DNA of 54,916 nt. Source: Candidatus Moraniibacteriota bacterium. Lineage in GTDB: Bacteria > Patescibacteriota > Minisyncoccia > CAIUEV01 > JAHKAQ01. Shown piece after piece: positions 1 through 9,296 of the stretch (position 1 is its first letter; every line of letters starts with the position of its first letter). The position numbers and the translations under genes were made by a program. The DNA is taken from contig WJJI01000047.1 of NCBI GenBank assembly GCA_014729795.1, positions 1 to 54,916 on the forward strand, given 5' to 3'. Under the pieces are notes generated by a model. The model worked only from the letters and a program-made list of their open reading frames with translations, did no database searches and was not told the origin of the DNA.

Positions 1-96
1 CTTAACCTACTACCGCAAATACAAAGTCATGTACAAAGTCAAAACCGACTCGGACAAAGACCTGAAGCTGAAGATGAATTAAAAAACCGCTTTTAA
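1..96 (+). CDS. Possible 3' end of a CDS cut by the window edge
   Basis: Frame 1 is open from the edge to a TAA at 94-96 and would encode about 31 residues ending in DELKNRF. Frame 2 is also open to a TAA at 80-82 but has GC-rich third positions, unlike the AT-ending codons used elsewhere in this window, so frame 1 is preferred. No family can be recognised from so short a tail, and the stretch could also be non-coding. Confidence 0.25.
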   Translation, partial: LNLLPQIQSHVQSQNRLGQRPEAEDELKNRF

Positions 97-131
97 CTCT
101 TCTTAACTCAAACCTTATGGGTAACTTTTAC

Positions 132-160
132 TTGTTTGCTTGAAGTTGTTGATATATAAT
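132..160 (+). promoter_or_regulatory. Putative sigma70-type promoter upstream of the coiled-coil peptidase gene
   Basis: A perfect TATAAT at 155-160 lies 17 bp after a weak -35 box (TTGTTT, 132-137). It would give a leader of about 100 nt before the ATG at 266. The -35 is poor, so the call rests mainly on the -10 and the position. Confidence 0.4.
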
Positions 161-265
161 ATTATTATTAGAAATTAAATCAGTAGATAAAAAGCGCGAA
201 TAAGGCAAGTAATTTTGTTAACGCATTAAGGTTTAATAAACTTAAGTTTTCAAATCTAAACCAAA

Positions 266-1831
266 ATGGGAATAAAAGCAATATTTACATATAATTTTTT
301 TAAATTTTTTCTATTGTTATTAGCGGTTTTATTAGTATCGGATTGGCAAACAAAATCCGTGTTATCAGATGAACAGGACAATAAAACCGAACAACAAACC
401 CAAGAAGACCAAGAGATTTCAACCATGACCCAAGAAGAAATCCAAGTTCAAGAGGAACAATTGGAAGAAATAGAAAAAAAAATTAAAACCTATGAGAACT
501 TAATTGAAAAAAAGCAAGAACAAAAAGCAACCCTGAACAATCAAATAGAAATCATTGAAAACGAGATTGAAACTACCAATCAGAAAGTTAAAAAGACAAA
601 CAATGAAATTGAACAAGTGCAATTGGAAGTTGAAAATTTAGACAGAGAAATTAAGATTAAGAATCTAGAAATCCAATATAAGCAGAAGATATTAAGTGAA
701 TTGGTAAAAGATATTTACTATCAAAAGAGATATTCATCAATCGAGCTGATTTTAAAATACAAAAATTTGGGAGATTATTTTGCTAGCCTCGAGCAAATCA
801 ATAAAATTAGCGCAGAAACTAAGAAAATTCTTGATCAAATCAATCAAAGCAAACAAGAATTGGAAGCGGAAAAAAATAAAAGAAATGAAAGGCTAATTCA
901 ACTAAAGGGTTTGAAAAACGAAAATTTACGCAATAGGGATTTTCTAGAGTCACAGCAGAATTCCAAAGAGTCTTTACTGGAAACAACTCAAGGCCAGGAA
1001 GAAAAATATCAGGATTTATTAAAAAAATTCGAACAACAACGAGAAACTATTTTAGGAAATTTTGAACAGCTAACCAGTGAAAAATCCGGCGAATTAGCTC
1101 GAGTTAGAGCCAGTCAAAAAAAACCAACCTCGGGATTGGCTTCATCGGCTTGGTATTTTTCTCAAAGAGATTCACGCTGGGGTAGTGATTTTATTGGAAT
1201 GAGTCGTACTCGAATGGATCAATATGGTTGCGCGGTTACTAGCGTGGCGATGGTTTTAAGGTATCACGGAGTAAATATTGATCCAGGAGTTTTGGCCGCC
1301 CAACCAATTTTTTACTATGATTTAATTGTTTGGCCAAGTTATTGGCAAGACGTTTCCAGAGCAAGTAGTTCCGGTCATGGTAATATTGATTGGGATAAGA
1401 TTGATAAGGAATTAAGAAATAAAAATCCAGTGATTATTTTTGTTGGAGCTAAGGGAAAAGGAGCCGGTCATTATGTGGTAATTCATGGTAAGGATAAAAA
1501 AGGCGAGTATGTGGTGCATGATCCTTACTGGGGATCAAATATTTATTTAGATTCAACCAGAGAAAATATTTCCGTCCTATATGGAGCCAGTACATATATT
1601 GATCAGATGATAATTTACCATGGTAAAGGCGGGGTTTATAGCGATATTGATGAAGCCGAATCGCCTTCAGAGGAAGAGGAAGAAAAAGAGAAAGAAGATG
1701 CCGATGATGAGGAGGAAGAATCTCAAGAGCAATTAGACTGTGAGGATTCCGGGGGAAGATGGGAAGAAAAAGACCGGGAATGTGACTGTCCAAGCGGTTA
1801 TGAAGAAGATGATGGAGTTTGCGAAAAGTAA
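266..1831 (+). CDS. Secreted or membrane-anchored coiled-coil protein with C39-like cysteine peptidase domain
   Basis: The 521-residue protein starts with a hydrophobic segment (about residues 10-25) that acts as signal or anchor. A long charged coiled coil follows (about 45-285), of the kind seen at the N-terminus of PcsB and M23-type envelope hydrolases. The domain at about 295-455 resembles the Peptidase_C39_2 (papain-like) family: the likely nucleophile is the Cys in QYGCAVTS, the His is in GAGHYVVIHG, and an Asp/Asn-equivalent lies near VVHDPYWG. An acidic Glu/Asp-rich linker precedes a 30-residue tail with four Cys (GGRW...ECDCPSGY...GVCEK). It probably cleaves a peptide in the cell wall or on surface proteins; the substrate is inferred. 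Next gene is 38 nt downstream. Confidence 0.72.
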   Translation: MGIKAIFTYNFFKFFLLLLAVLLVSDWQTKSVLSDEQDNKTEQQTQEDQEISTMTQEEIQVQEEQLEEIEKKIKTYENLIEKKQEQKATLNNQIEIIENEIETTNQKVKKTNNEIEQVQLEVENLDREIKIKNLEIQYKQKILSELVKDIYYQKRYSSIELILKYKNLGDYFASLEQINKISAETKKILDQINQSKQELEAEKNKRNERLIQLKGLKNENLRNRDFLESQQNSKESLLETTQGQEEKYQDLLKKFEQQRETILGNFEQLTSEKSGELARVRASQKKPTSGLASSAWYFSQRDSRWGSDFIGMSRTRMDQYGCAVTSVAMVLRYHGVNIDPGVLAAQPIFYYDLIVWPSYWQDVSRASSSGHGNIDWDKIDKELRNKNPVIIFVGAKGKGAGHYVVIHGKDKKGEYVVHDPYWGSNIYLDSTRENISVLYGASTYIDQMIIYHGKGGVYSDIDEAESPSEEEEEKEKEDADDEEEESQEQLDCEDSGGRWEEKDRECDCPSGYEEDDGVCEK

Positions 1832-1869
1832 TATTAATCGCGGCTAAGCAGATAAATTAAAAAATATTT

Positions 1870-2952
1870 ATGGAAACAACAAAGATTAAAGGCATAGCTT
1901 TGACTTTTGATGATGTTAATTTAATTCCCGGAATTGCGAGGGTTCCAGCCCATCAAGTCAAATTAGAAGTCAACTTAACCAAAAAGATCAAATTGAAAAT
2001 TCCAATATTAAGCGCGGCCATGGATACGGTTACACAAGCCGAATTAGCCGCCGAATTAGCCAAATTAGGAGGATTGGGCGTGCTTCATAGAAATTGCACA
2101 ATTGAAGAGCAGGCTCAAATGGTGGCTCAAGTAAAAAAACAAGATTTAAAAGTGGCGGCCGCGATAGGCACTAGTCAGGATTTCTTGAAAAGAACTCAAG
2201 CTTTGGTTAAACAAGGTGTTGATTTAATTTGTATTGATTTAGCTCACGGAGCAACCAGCTGGGCCAAGCAAGCAATCGAAGAAATTAAGAAAAAGTTTAA
2301 GGTTGAAATTTTGGCCGGCAACGTGGCTACTTTTGAAGGAGCGCAATATTTAGCTAATACCGGAGCCGACGCGATAAAAGTTGGCATTGGGGGTGGCTCG
2401 ATTTGCACAACTCGAATTATTACCGGAGTAGGGGTGCCAAATATAACCGCGATCAGACAAGCAAAAAAAGCTTTGGTTAACCAAGGTATTCCTATAGTAA
2501 TAGATGGAGGAATAAGATATTCCGGCGATATTGTTAAAGCTATAGCCGCTGGAGCAGACTGCGCAATGTGTGGTAATTTGTTGGCCGGAACCCAAGAATC
2601 ACCCGGGCAGGTTGTTACCATTCAAGGTCGTAAATATAAACGTTATCGGGGTATGAGCGTGAAACAAGCTATGAACAAGAGAACTCAGGATCGTTATTAT
2701 TTAAAAAAAGAGCAAAAAACTCATGTTTCGCAAGGAGTAAGCGGAATGGTAAATTATAAGGGAGCTTTAAAAAAAGTGATTGAATTATTGGAAGGCGGAC
2801 TTAGGTCGGGTATGGAAAACGCAGGATCAGCTAACATTCAAGAACTCAAAGAAAAAACCGGCTTTTATCAAGTTACCGGTTCCGGCGAAAAAGAAGCTCA
2901 TGCTCATGAGCTGAAGATGATTGAGCAAGAAGAAAATTATTCTAAAAAATAA
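1870..2952 (+). CDS. guaB: Inosine-5'-monophosphate dehydrogenase, CBS-less form
   Basis: IMPDH oxidises IMP to XMP with NAD+, the first committed step of GMP synthesis. The 360 residues form the TIM barrel: FDDVNLIP near the N-terminus, DTVT, the catalytic-Cys loop GSICTTR, the phosphate-binding DGGIRYSGD, and the flap ending in DRYY, whose Arg-Tyr pair is typical of IMPDH rather than GMP reductase. GLRSGM and the C-terminal VTGSGEKEAHAHE also fit IMPDH. The usual length is about 490; the two CBS domains that normally interrupt the barrel are missing, so adenylate/guanylate control through them is not possible. The flanking genes suggest no purine operon. Confidence 0.85.
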   Translation: METTKIKGIALTFDDVNLIPGIARVPAHQVKLEVNLTKKIKLKIPILSAAMDTVTQAELAAELAKLGGLGVLHRNCTIEEQAQMVAQVKKQDLKVAAAIGTSQDFLKRTQALVKQGVDLICIDLAHGATSWAKQAIEEIKKKFKVEILAGNVATFEGAQYLANTGADAIKVGIGGGSICTTRIITGVGVPNITAIRQAKKALVNQGIPIVIDGGIRYSGDIVKAIAAGADCAMCGNLLAGTQESPGQVVTIQGRKYKRYRGMSVKQAMNKRTQDRYYLKKEQKTHVSQGVSGMVNYKGALKKVIELLEGGLRSGMENAGSANIQELKEKTGFYQVTGSGEKEAHAHELKMIEQEENYSKK

Positions 2953-3014
2953 TTAAACAAAAGCATAAGAAAATATTACTTTTTTGAAAATCAGTTAAAT
3001 AATTGATATTTTTT

Positions 3015-5423
3015 ATGGCCAAAAGAAAAAAAAGAAGCGGGAAGAGCAAGCAAAAAACAAGCGGAGAAGTAGATCCAAGGATTAAAAAGACAATTTTAGG
3101 AATAATCTTGATAAGCTTGGGTATTCTTTGGTTGTTAGCGGTCTTAAACGTGGCTGGAGATTTAGGTGAAAAAATCGATGATTATTTGGCTCTTATTTTT
3201 GGAGTTGGTCGATTCTTCATCCCGTTTGGTTTAATTTTTTTGGGTTTCAAGCTTTTCAAAAAAAAGAGCAGCTTCTCATTAATGATTATTTTAGGCGGTA
3301 TCTTGATTTTTATTAGTTTTTGGGGACTCCTGCACTTTTTTCACGACGCGGATAAGTATAAAAAAACCGCTCAAGTCGGTGAAGGCGGAGGTTTGGTTGG
3401 TTATAAAATCGCTAATCCGATATATGATAGTCTGGGTTTATACGGAGGCGCGGTGGTTCTCCTAACTTTTTTAACCGTTGGTTTTTTATTGGCTTTTCAT
3501 TCTTATATTTCTGAAATAATGAATCGGGAAGAAGAGGTTGAAGAAGGAGAGACAGAAACGGTTGAAAAAGACGATAAAAAGAAATCGCGAGCAAAATCGG
3601 AAGTTCAAAAAAGCAATATTTTTGTTCAATTAGGCTCAATCATAAAAGGTTTGATATTTAAGGCCCAACAAGTAGAACCGATTGATGATGAGAAATCTGA
3701 AGATGACGATCGGGAAGAACAAGCCTTGGATAATCGGGATGAATCTGTAAATGTGGTTAAGATTAATTCTGCGGTTGATGATTCCGGTAATAAAGATCTA
3801 GGTCAAAATATGGTTTTAGCCAAACAAAGACCGGAATGGATTTTACCTGCCACCAATTTATTACAAAAAGGCTCCAGTCAACCTGAAGCAGGCGATATTA
3901 ACGAAAATTCTCAAATTATTCAAGATTCTTTGGCGAATTTTGGTATTACCGCTGAGGTGGTTGAAGTAAACGTGGGCCCAACAGTCACCCAATATTCAGT
4001 AAAACCGGCTCAAGGGGTGAGGTTATCTAAGATTGTTGCTTTGCAAAATGATTTATCCATGGCTTTAGCGGCTCATCCATTACGTATCGAAGCGCCAATA
4101 CCCGGGAAATCATTGGTAGGAATTGAAATTCCAAATCATAAATTTGCTATTGTAAGATTACGAAGCGTATTGGAAAGCAAAAATTTTCAACAAGCGGAAA
4201 AATTACCAGTGGCTTTAGGTCAAGATGCTTCTGGAAAATTTGTAACCGCAGACATAACCGCAATGCCTCATTTATTAATTGCTGGAGCCACGGGCGCGGG
4301 TAAAAGCATAGGAATCGCAGATATTATTATTAGTTTTTTATATAAATACGCTCCGGAAGATTTAAGGTTAATTTTAATTGATCCGAAAAGAGTGGAATTG
4401 TCAGTTTATAATGGTATTCCTCATCTTTTAACTCCGGTGATTGTGGAAGTTGACAAAATGGTAAATGCTTTAAAATGGGCGGTAAATGAAATGGAGCGAC
4501 GATATCGGATTTTACAGGAAGCCGGCACCAGAGATCTTGATTCATATAATGATTTTTTAAAAAAAAGCCAAGAAAAACAACAAAATAAAAAACAAAAACC
4601 GGTCGCGCAACAGACTGTAAAGAATTTTGACGGCATTAGCCACGGACCTGTTGTGGACTTAAGAAACGTAAGTCAAACACCCACCAACAATGAACAAGAA
4701 AAAACCGAAACAGAAGAACAAGAAAAGCTTCCCTATATTGTTATTGTTATTGATGAGTTAGCCGATATTATGGTAAGTCACGGTAAAGAGGTGGAGGTTT
4801 TAATTGTAAGAATTGCTCAGAAAGCAAGAGCGGTAGGAATTCATTTAATATTATCTACTCAACGGCCAAGCGTGCAAGTGATAACCGGTTTAATTAAAGC
4901 CAATATACCGGCCCGGATTGCTTATCAGGTGGCCTCTCAAATTGATTCACGCACTATATTGGATATGGCTGGGGCGGAAAAACTTTTAGGTAAAGGCGAT
5001 ATGTTATTTTTAGGGCGCGACACTAGTCGACCGGTCAGAATCCAAGGAGCTTTTATTCAAGAAAAGGAAATTAAAAAAGTGGTAAAATATTTAAAAAAGC
5101 AGGCGGATCCAAATTATGATCAAGAGATTCTGCAAGCTCAAGAAGTGGAAGGATTGAACACGCAAAAGGGCAAAGGCCCCGATTCAATGAGGCAAGCAAA
5201 TGACGAAGAATTTGACGATGATTTATTTCCAGAAGCCAAGGAAACTGTGATTCAAAACCAAAAAGCTTCAGCGACTTTACTGCAGCGAAAATTAAGAATT
5301 GGATATGCTCGAGCCGCAAGAATAATGGAAATGCTAGAAGAAGCCCAAGTTATTGGCCCGGCTCAAGGCGCTAAACCCAGAGAGATATTAATAAAACCCG
5401 ATCAAGAAGAAACAATTAAATAA
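3015..5423 (+). CDS. ftsK: DNA translocase FtsK/SpoIIIE
   Basis: This ATP-driven motor pumps chromosomal DNA through the closing septum. About four membrane segments lie in residues 25-165, followed by an acidic linker, the alpha domain, the RecA-like motor with Walker A GATGAGKS (about 424-431) and Walker B IVIVIDELAD (about 574), and a C-terminal gamma winged helix (LLQRKLRIGYARAARIMEML). The ORF track begins at a TTG (3003), but ATG at 3015 (MAKRKKRSG) is the more natural start, giving 802 aa. A low-complexity Lys/Gln/Glu-rich loop of roughly 60 residues sits between the Walker motifs and is longer than the corresponding region of E. coli FtsK. The XRE-XerCD stimulatory role of gamma is inferred from the family. 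Confidence 0.92.
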   Translation: MAKRKKRSGKSKQKTSGEVDPRIKKTILGIILISLGILWLLAVLNVAGDLGEKIDDYLALIFGVGRFFIPFGLIFLGFKLFKKKSSFSLMIILGGILIFISFWGLLHFFHDADKYKKTAQVGEGGGLVGYKIANPIYDSLGLYGGAVVLLTFLTVGFLLAFHSYISEIMNREEEVEEGETETVEKDDKKKSRAKSEVQKSNIFVQLGSIIKGLIFKAQQVEPIDDEKSEDDDREEQALDNRDESVNVVKINSAVDDSGNKDLGQNMVLAKQRPEWILPATNLLQKGSSQPEAGDINENSQIIQDSLANFGITAEVVEVNVGPTVTQYSVKPAQGVRLSKIVALQNDLSMALAAHPLRIEAPIPGKSLVGIEIPNHKFAIVRLRSVLESKNFQQAEKLPVALGQDASGKFVTADITAMPHLLIAGATGAGKSIGIADIIISFLYKYAPEDLRLILIDPKRVELSVYNGIPHLLTPVIVEVDKMVNALKWAVNEMERRYRILQEAGTRDLDSYNDFLKKSQEKQQNKKQKPVAQQTVKNFDGISHGPVVDLRNVSQTPTNNEQEKTETEEQEKLPYIVIVIDELADIMVSHGKEVEVLIVRIAQKARAVGIHLILSTQRPSVQVITGLIKANIPARIAYQVASQIDSRTILDMAGAEKLLGKGDMLFLGRDTSRPVRIQGAFIQEKEIKKVVKYLKKQADPNYDQEILQAQEVEGLNTQKGKGPDSMRQANDEEFDDDLFPEAKETVIQNQKASATLLQRKLRIGYARAARIMEMLEEAQVIGPAQGAKPREILIKPDQEETIK

Positions 5424-5479
5424 TATTAGGATTTGCGCTCTTCTTAAATTACTTATTCTCTTAAGCAATTTTTATAAAT

Positions 5480-5508
5480 TTGACGATTAAGCTAGGTTAA
5501 ACTAGAAT
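5480..5508 (+). promoter_or_regulatory. Putative sigma70-type promoter for the rodZ-like gene
   Basis: TTGACG at 5480-5485 and TAGAAT at 5503-5508 are separated by 17 bp. The predicted start of transcription is near 5515, about 60 nt before the ATG. The same TAGAAT -10 variant recurs upstream of the pnt and acl operons. Confidence 0.6.
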
Positions 5509-5577
5509 TTTTTGAATTGCCAAAAAGGCCGGGAATATTTTATATTGATTTCAATTAAAGATTGAAAATAAAAAATA

Positions 5578-6561
5578 ATGAATCCATTACAGGAAAAAAA
5601 TCAAAATATTATGACCTTGGGAGAGCTGCTCAAAAATGAAAGAGAAAAATTAGGCATTAGCATTGAGAGAGCGGCTAATATTTTAATGGTGAGACAAAGA
5701 CACTTGGTAAGTTTGGAAAATGATTTATATGATAACTTTCCCGCAGGAGTTTATTTTCGCGGTTTTTTAAGAAGTTACGCTCGACTTTTAGGTCTGGATG
5801 AGCAAAAAGTTTTTGAATATTATGAATGCCAACTTGAAATTTTTAATCAAAATCAGGAAAAGGATGAACCAAACAAAGGTAAATCCACGACCAAAGGATC
5901 AGATACTGATGCGGGTAAAAAAATAAAATTGGTTATTACCCCGGAATGGATTTTACGAGGAATAGGTTTGGTGGTGGTTTTAATTATTATTGGGTACTTT
6001 GTATTGACTTTAAGAGGAGTAGCTAGATTACCAGAACTTACAATCGCTGAACCGGTAAATAATAAAGTGGTAAAACAGGATAAAGTCACAATCAGAGGCA
6101 CTACCACTAGAGAATCAGAATTGTTTATAAATGGAGAGGAAATCAGTATTGATGAAAATGGATATTTCGAGACCCAAATTAGCTTAATGCAAGGCTTAAA
6201 CGAAATAAATTTTAAAGTCAACAATAAATTTGATAAAGAGACCGAGAAAACGATTTTTGTTAATTATCAACCTGAGCAAAAACAAGACCAAGAAAAAGCC
6301 AAGCGCATTACTTTACAAACCGACACGCAACCGGTTTGGGTTAGCGTAAAAAGCGACTCTTTGGATTTTAACGAAACATTGCCGGCAAACACCGAAAAAG
6401 TTATTGAAATAAAAAGTCCGACCACGGTAATTGTAGATAAGGGTAATGCGATTTATTTTACTGAAGAATCAACAGATCCAAAGCAAGCTTATTTAAACCC
6501 ACCAAATTTAGAATTATTTAGCGACGAGCAAGGGGAAAGCCAAAGAACCTTTAAGCCTTAG
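5578..6561 (+). CDS. RodZ-like membrane protein with N-terminal helix-turn-helix
   Basis: The 327-residue protein has a cytoplasmic Xre-type HTH (about 12-80; TLGELLKNEREKLGISIERAA, with GVYFRGFLRSYARLLGLD typical of the HTH_25/RodZ family), a single membrane segment (about 123-145), and an extracytoplasmic part. The latter begins with a bacterial Ig-like beta domain (PVNNKVVKQDKVTIRG...) and ends with a DUF4115-like beta region. RodZ links MreB filaments to the elongation machinery; no mreB is visible here, so the role in cell shape is by family only. The start could also be the internal ATG twelve codons in. It is preceded by ftsK and followed by recA, each with its own promoter. Confidence 0.78.
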   Translation: MNPLQEKNQNIMTLGELLKNEREKLGISIERAANILMVRQRHLVSLENDLYDNFPAGVYFRGFLRSYARLLGLDEQKVFEYYECQLEIFNQNQEKDEPNKGKSTTKGSDTDAGKKIKLVITPEWILRGIGLVVVLIIIGYFVLTLRGVARLPELTIAEPVNNKVVKQDKVTIRGTTTRESELFINGEEISIDENGYFETQISLMQGLNEINFKVNNKFDKETEKTIFVNYQPEQKQDQEKAKRITLQTDTQPVWVSVKSDSLDFNETLPANTEKVIEIKSPTTVIVDKGNAIYFTEESTDPKQAYLNPPNLELFSDEQGESQRTFKP

Positions 6562-6580
6562 TTGAAAGTTTAAAGAGCAG

Positions 6581-6608
6581 TTGACAATTAATTTTGATTT
6601 CATATAAT
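6581..6608 (+). promoter_or_regulatory. Near-consensus promoter for recA
   Basis: A perfect TTGACA (6581-6586) and a perfect TATAAT (6603-6608) are 16 bp apart. Transcription would start near 6615, leaving an AT-rich leader of about 130 nt before recA. I saw no clear LexA (SOS) box overlapping it. Confidence 0.75.
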
Positions 6609-6747
6609 AGTGTATATAAAGTAAACAAAATATTTTTCCCGAACTTAAAATTAAACACAAATACTTTATAAGCAATTAATATTTTTTTTTGGTTCTTTTC
6701 ATAATAATAGTTTAGGTTATAATATAAATAATAATTAAATAACAATA

Positions 6748-7794
6748 ATGGCAAAAAAGAAAAAGGCAAAAACAAAAGCTGAGAAAAAAAACAATAAACA
6801 AAACAAGGTTAATCAATCTATAGATAAAGCGATTGAAAGCATCAAGGAACGTTATGGCGAAGGCTCCATCATGAAGTTAGGTGAAGCTAAGAAGATTGAC
6901 GTGGAATCAATTTCCACAGGTAGTATATCTTTGAATTATGCTTTGGGTATTGGAGGAGTGCCCAAGGGCAGAATAGTAGAGATTTACGGACCTGAATCTT
7001 CAGGTAAGACTACCTTGGCTTTGCATATAGTAGCAAACTGCCAGAAAGGCAAAGGGACCGCTGCTTTTATTGACGCTGAGCACGCTTTAGATCCGGAATA
7101 TGCTAAAAAAGTCGGGGTAAAAGTGGAAGATTTATTAATTTCTCAACCTGACACCGGAGAACAAGCTCTAGAAATTGCCGAAACCTTAGTTTTATCAAGC
7201 GCGGTTGATGTGATTGTGATTGACTCAGTAGCGGCCTTAACTCCAAAGGCGGAAATTGAGGGGAAAATGGGGGATAGCCATATGGGTTTGCAGGCGCGTT
7301 TAATGTCCCAGGCTTTAAGGAAGTTAACTTCCATAGCTTACAAAAATGGAACAACCATAATCTTTATTAACCAAGTCAGGATGAAGATCGGAGTATTTTT
7401 TGGCAACCCGGAAACCACTACCGGGGGTAAAGCCTTGAAGTTTTATTCATCTGTTCGCATAGAAGTTAGAAAATCGGCTCAAATAAAACAAGGGGATAAA
7501 GTTATTGGTAATAGAGTTAAAGCCAAAGTAGTTAAAAATAAGGTTGCGCCTCCTTTTAAAACCGCTGAATTTGATATTATGTACAATGAAGGAATTTCTT
7601 GGACTGGCGATTTAATTAATATGGCTTCAAGCTATAATGTTGTGGAAAAAAGCGGTTCCTGGTATGTGTACGGGAGCGAAAAATTGGGTCAAGGCTTAGA
7701 AGCGGCAAAGAAAAATTTAAAAGAAAAGCCTAAGCTGGTTAAAGAGATTATTAAAAACTTAGATATCGCGGTTGAGGAGGATAACCAAGAGTAG
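6748..7794 (+). CDS. recA: Recombinase RecA
   Basis: RecA coats single-stranded DNA and catalyses strand exchange in homologous repair. The 348 residues include Walker A GPESSGKT (about 80), the [10 protein letters not shown] segment, Walker [11 protein letters not shown], the [15 protein letters not shown] motif, and [27 protein letters not shown] covering the L2 region. The N-terminus carries an unusually Lys-rich extension of about 20 residues ([17 protein letters not shown]). Length is normal for the family. The gene is monocistronic, with its own strong promoter and a downstream terminator. Confidence 0.97.
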   Translation: MAKKKKAKTKAEKKNNKQNKVNQSIDKAIESIKERYGEGSIMKLGEAKKIDVESISTGSISLNYALGIGGVPKGRIVEIYGPESSGKTTLALHIVANCQKGKGTAAFIDAEHALDPEYAKKVGVKVEDLLISQPDTGEQALEIAETLVLSSAVDVIVIDSVAALTPKAEIEGKMGDSHMGLQARLMSQALRKLTSIAYKNGTTIIFINQVRMKIGVFFGNPETTTGGKALKFYSSVRIEVRKSAQIKQGDKVIGNRVKAKVVKNKVAPPFKTAEFDIMYNEGISWTGDLINMASSYNVVEKSGSWYVYGSEKLGQGLEAAKKNLKEKPKLVKEIIKNLDIAVEEDNQE

Positions 7795-7803
7795 TCAAAT
7801 TGC

Positions 7804-7833
7804 AAAAATCGTTTTATTTGGCAACGGTTTTTT
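7804..7833 (+). terminator. Rho-independent terminator after recA
   Basis: The stem AAAATCGTT / AACGGTTTT (one G-U pair) encloses a 9-nt loop and runs into six T. It starts 10 nt after the recA stop codon. Confidence 0.65.
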
Positions 7834-7864
7834 AAAAGAAGATTATTAAAATAGGGTAGTTAGA

Positions 7865-7893
7865 TTGATTAAAAGATGTTTTAATATTATATT
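7865..7893 (+). promoter_or_regulatory. Putative promoter for the membrane protein/TraD-like operon
   Basis: TTGATT (7865-7870) and TATATT (7888-7893) are spaced 17 bp apart in an AT-rich gap. A second TATAAT at 7933-7938 lacks a convincing -35. Confidence 0.4.
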
Positions 7894-8007
7894 ATAGACA
7901 AGCGATCAATATTATTTTTTAATAAATAAAAGTATAATATTGAAATAAAAAAGAAAGCGGAAAATTAGAAAACAAATCAGCAAGGTTAAAAAACAAAAAA
8001 CCGTTTA

Positions 8008-9288
8008 ATGGAATTCCTACAAATATATTTTGAAAACTTTTTCCACTTCGCCATAACATGGTGGTGGCTTTTGTTGCCTTTTTTTATGTACCCGATTATG
8101 AAAGGTCTTTGGATATATGATTTATATGCAAGACATTTTCAGAATAATCCATACGTGGTGCTTTCGGTAAAAGTGCCTAAGGAGCAAGAAAGATCTCCTC
8201 AATTAATGGAATATGTTTTGCACGGGATTTGGAATTTATATGGCGAAAAGAGACATGAAATGGATACCTGGGTGTTTGGAGTTTTTGAGGATTATGTTTC
8301 TTTGGAAATTGCCGCGGTGGAAGGTAAAGTTTATTTTGGGGTTTGGGTGCGTAAAATTAAATCCGAGTTTGTAATGTCACATATATATGCTCATTTCCCT
8401 CAAGCCGAAATTGAAGTATTGGAAAATGATTATTTAGATTTTTTGCCTGATAATATTCCCAATAAAGATTGGGATTTGTGGGGAACCCATTTGACCTTGC
8501 AAAAATCTGATGTTTATCCTATACGAACTTACCCAAAATTCGAAGATTCAAAAAAAGGAGAAATGGTTGATCCCCTGGCGATTCTTATGGAAATGGGTAG
8601 TGAAACCGGACCCGGAGAATTTTTTTTGGTACAGCTTTTAATTCAAGCAATTCCTGGAGGAGAATGGCATGATAAATTCAAAGAAGAAATGGAAAAAATT
8701 TTAGATCGAGGTAAAGCTCGAGAACCGTATTCGGCTAAACAGGATTTGATTAGGCATTTCGGTACTTTACCCTGGGATACGGTTTATGCGATTTTTAAAT
8801 ACCCGGAATTTGAATCAACCATGTCTGAACAAGAACAAAAAGAAAAAGAAGCTTTAATGTTTAGACTATCTCCGGGAGAACACGAGGCAATCAAGGAAAT
8901 GGAAAGGAGCCATGAAAAAAAATCTTTTCTAGCTCAATACGCTTTTATGTACGCGGCCAGGCGAGAATCTTTTAATCCGGCTAAGTTTGTTGGAGGAATT
9001 TTTGGAGCAATAAATCAATTTGGCACTGAAGAATTAAATCAATTTTTACCTTTTTTCCCTTATATGAGCAGTTCTAAATATTGGTTTGAAAAATCAAGAA
9101 TTGCTTTTATCAAAAGGAGGCTAGTGAGATTATTAAAAAATAGGCAATATCAAGCAGCTAATTACATTCTAAACGCGGAGGAAGTAGCAACTCTTTGGCA
9201 TTTTCCAGATTTAACAGTGAAATCGCCGAAAACGCCTTGGGTTGAGGATCGAAAAGCTAGCGCGCCCACTAACTTACCTATTGAGTAA
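8008..9288 (+). CDS. Conserved membrane protein paired with TraD-like ATPase
   Basis: I do not recognise an experimentally characterised family. The 426-residue protein has one strongly hydrophobic segment near the N-terminus (about 12-30, rich in Trp and Phe), then a soluble body with mixed alpha/beta character and no visible catalytic motif. It lies 8 nt upstream of the TraD/VirD4-like ATPase gene and is surely cotranscribed. The pairing resembles a membrane platform plus cytoplasmic motor, as in type IV secretion or pilus-like export, and this is inference from context. Codon use matches the neighbours. Confidence 0.7.
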   Translation: MEFLQIYFENFFHFAITWWWLLLPFFMYPIMKGLWIYDLYARHFQNNPYVVLSVKVPKEQERSPQLMEYVLHGIWNLYGEKRHEMDTWVFGVFEDYVSLEIAAVEGKVYFGVWVRKIKSEFVMSHIYAHFPQAEIEVLENDYLDFLPDNIPNKDWDLWGTHLTLQKSDVYPIRTYPKFEDSKKGEMVDPLAILMEMGSETGPGEFFLVQLLIQAIPGGEWHDKFKEEMEKILDRGKAREPYSAKQDLIRHFGTLPWDTVYAIFKYPEFESTMSEQEQKEKEALMFRLSPGEHEAIKEMERSHEKKSFLAQYAFMYAARRESFNPAKFVGGIFGAINQFGTEELNQFLPFFPYMSSSKYWFEKSRIAFIKRRLVRLLKNRQYQAANYILNAEEVATLWHFPDLTVKSPKTPWVEDRKASAPTNLPIE

Positions 9289-9296
9289 AAAATTTA

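Noticed and set aside
1449-1793. 114-aa minus-strand ORF
   Set aside because: It is antisense to the peptidase gene, in its low-complexity Glu-rich region, with no family resemblance.
2244-2621. 125-aa minus-strand ORF
   Set aside because: It is a shadow of guaB, whose sense frame has all IMPDH motifs.
3003-3014. TTG start of ftsK
   Set aside because: The ATG four codons later gives a natural Lys-rich N-terminus and no ribosome site favours the TTG.
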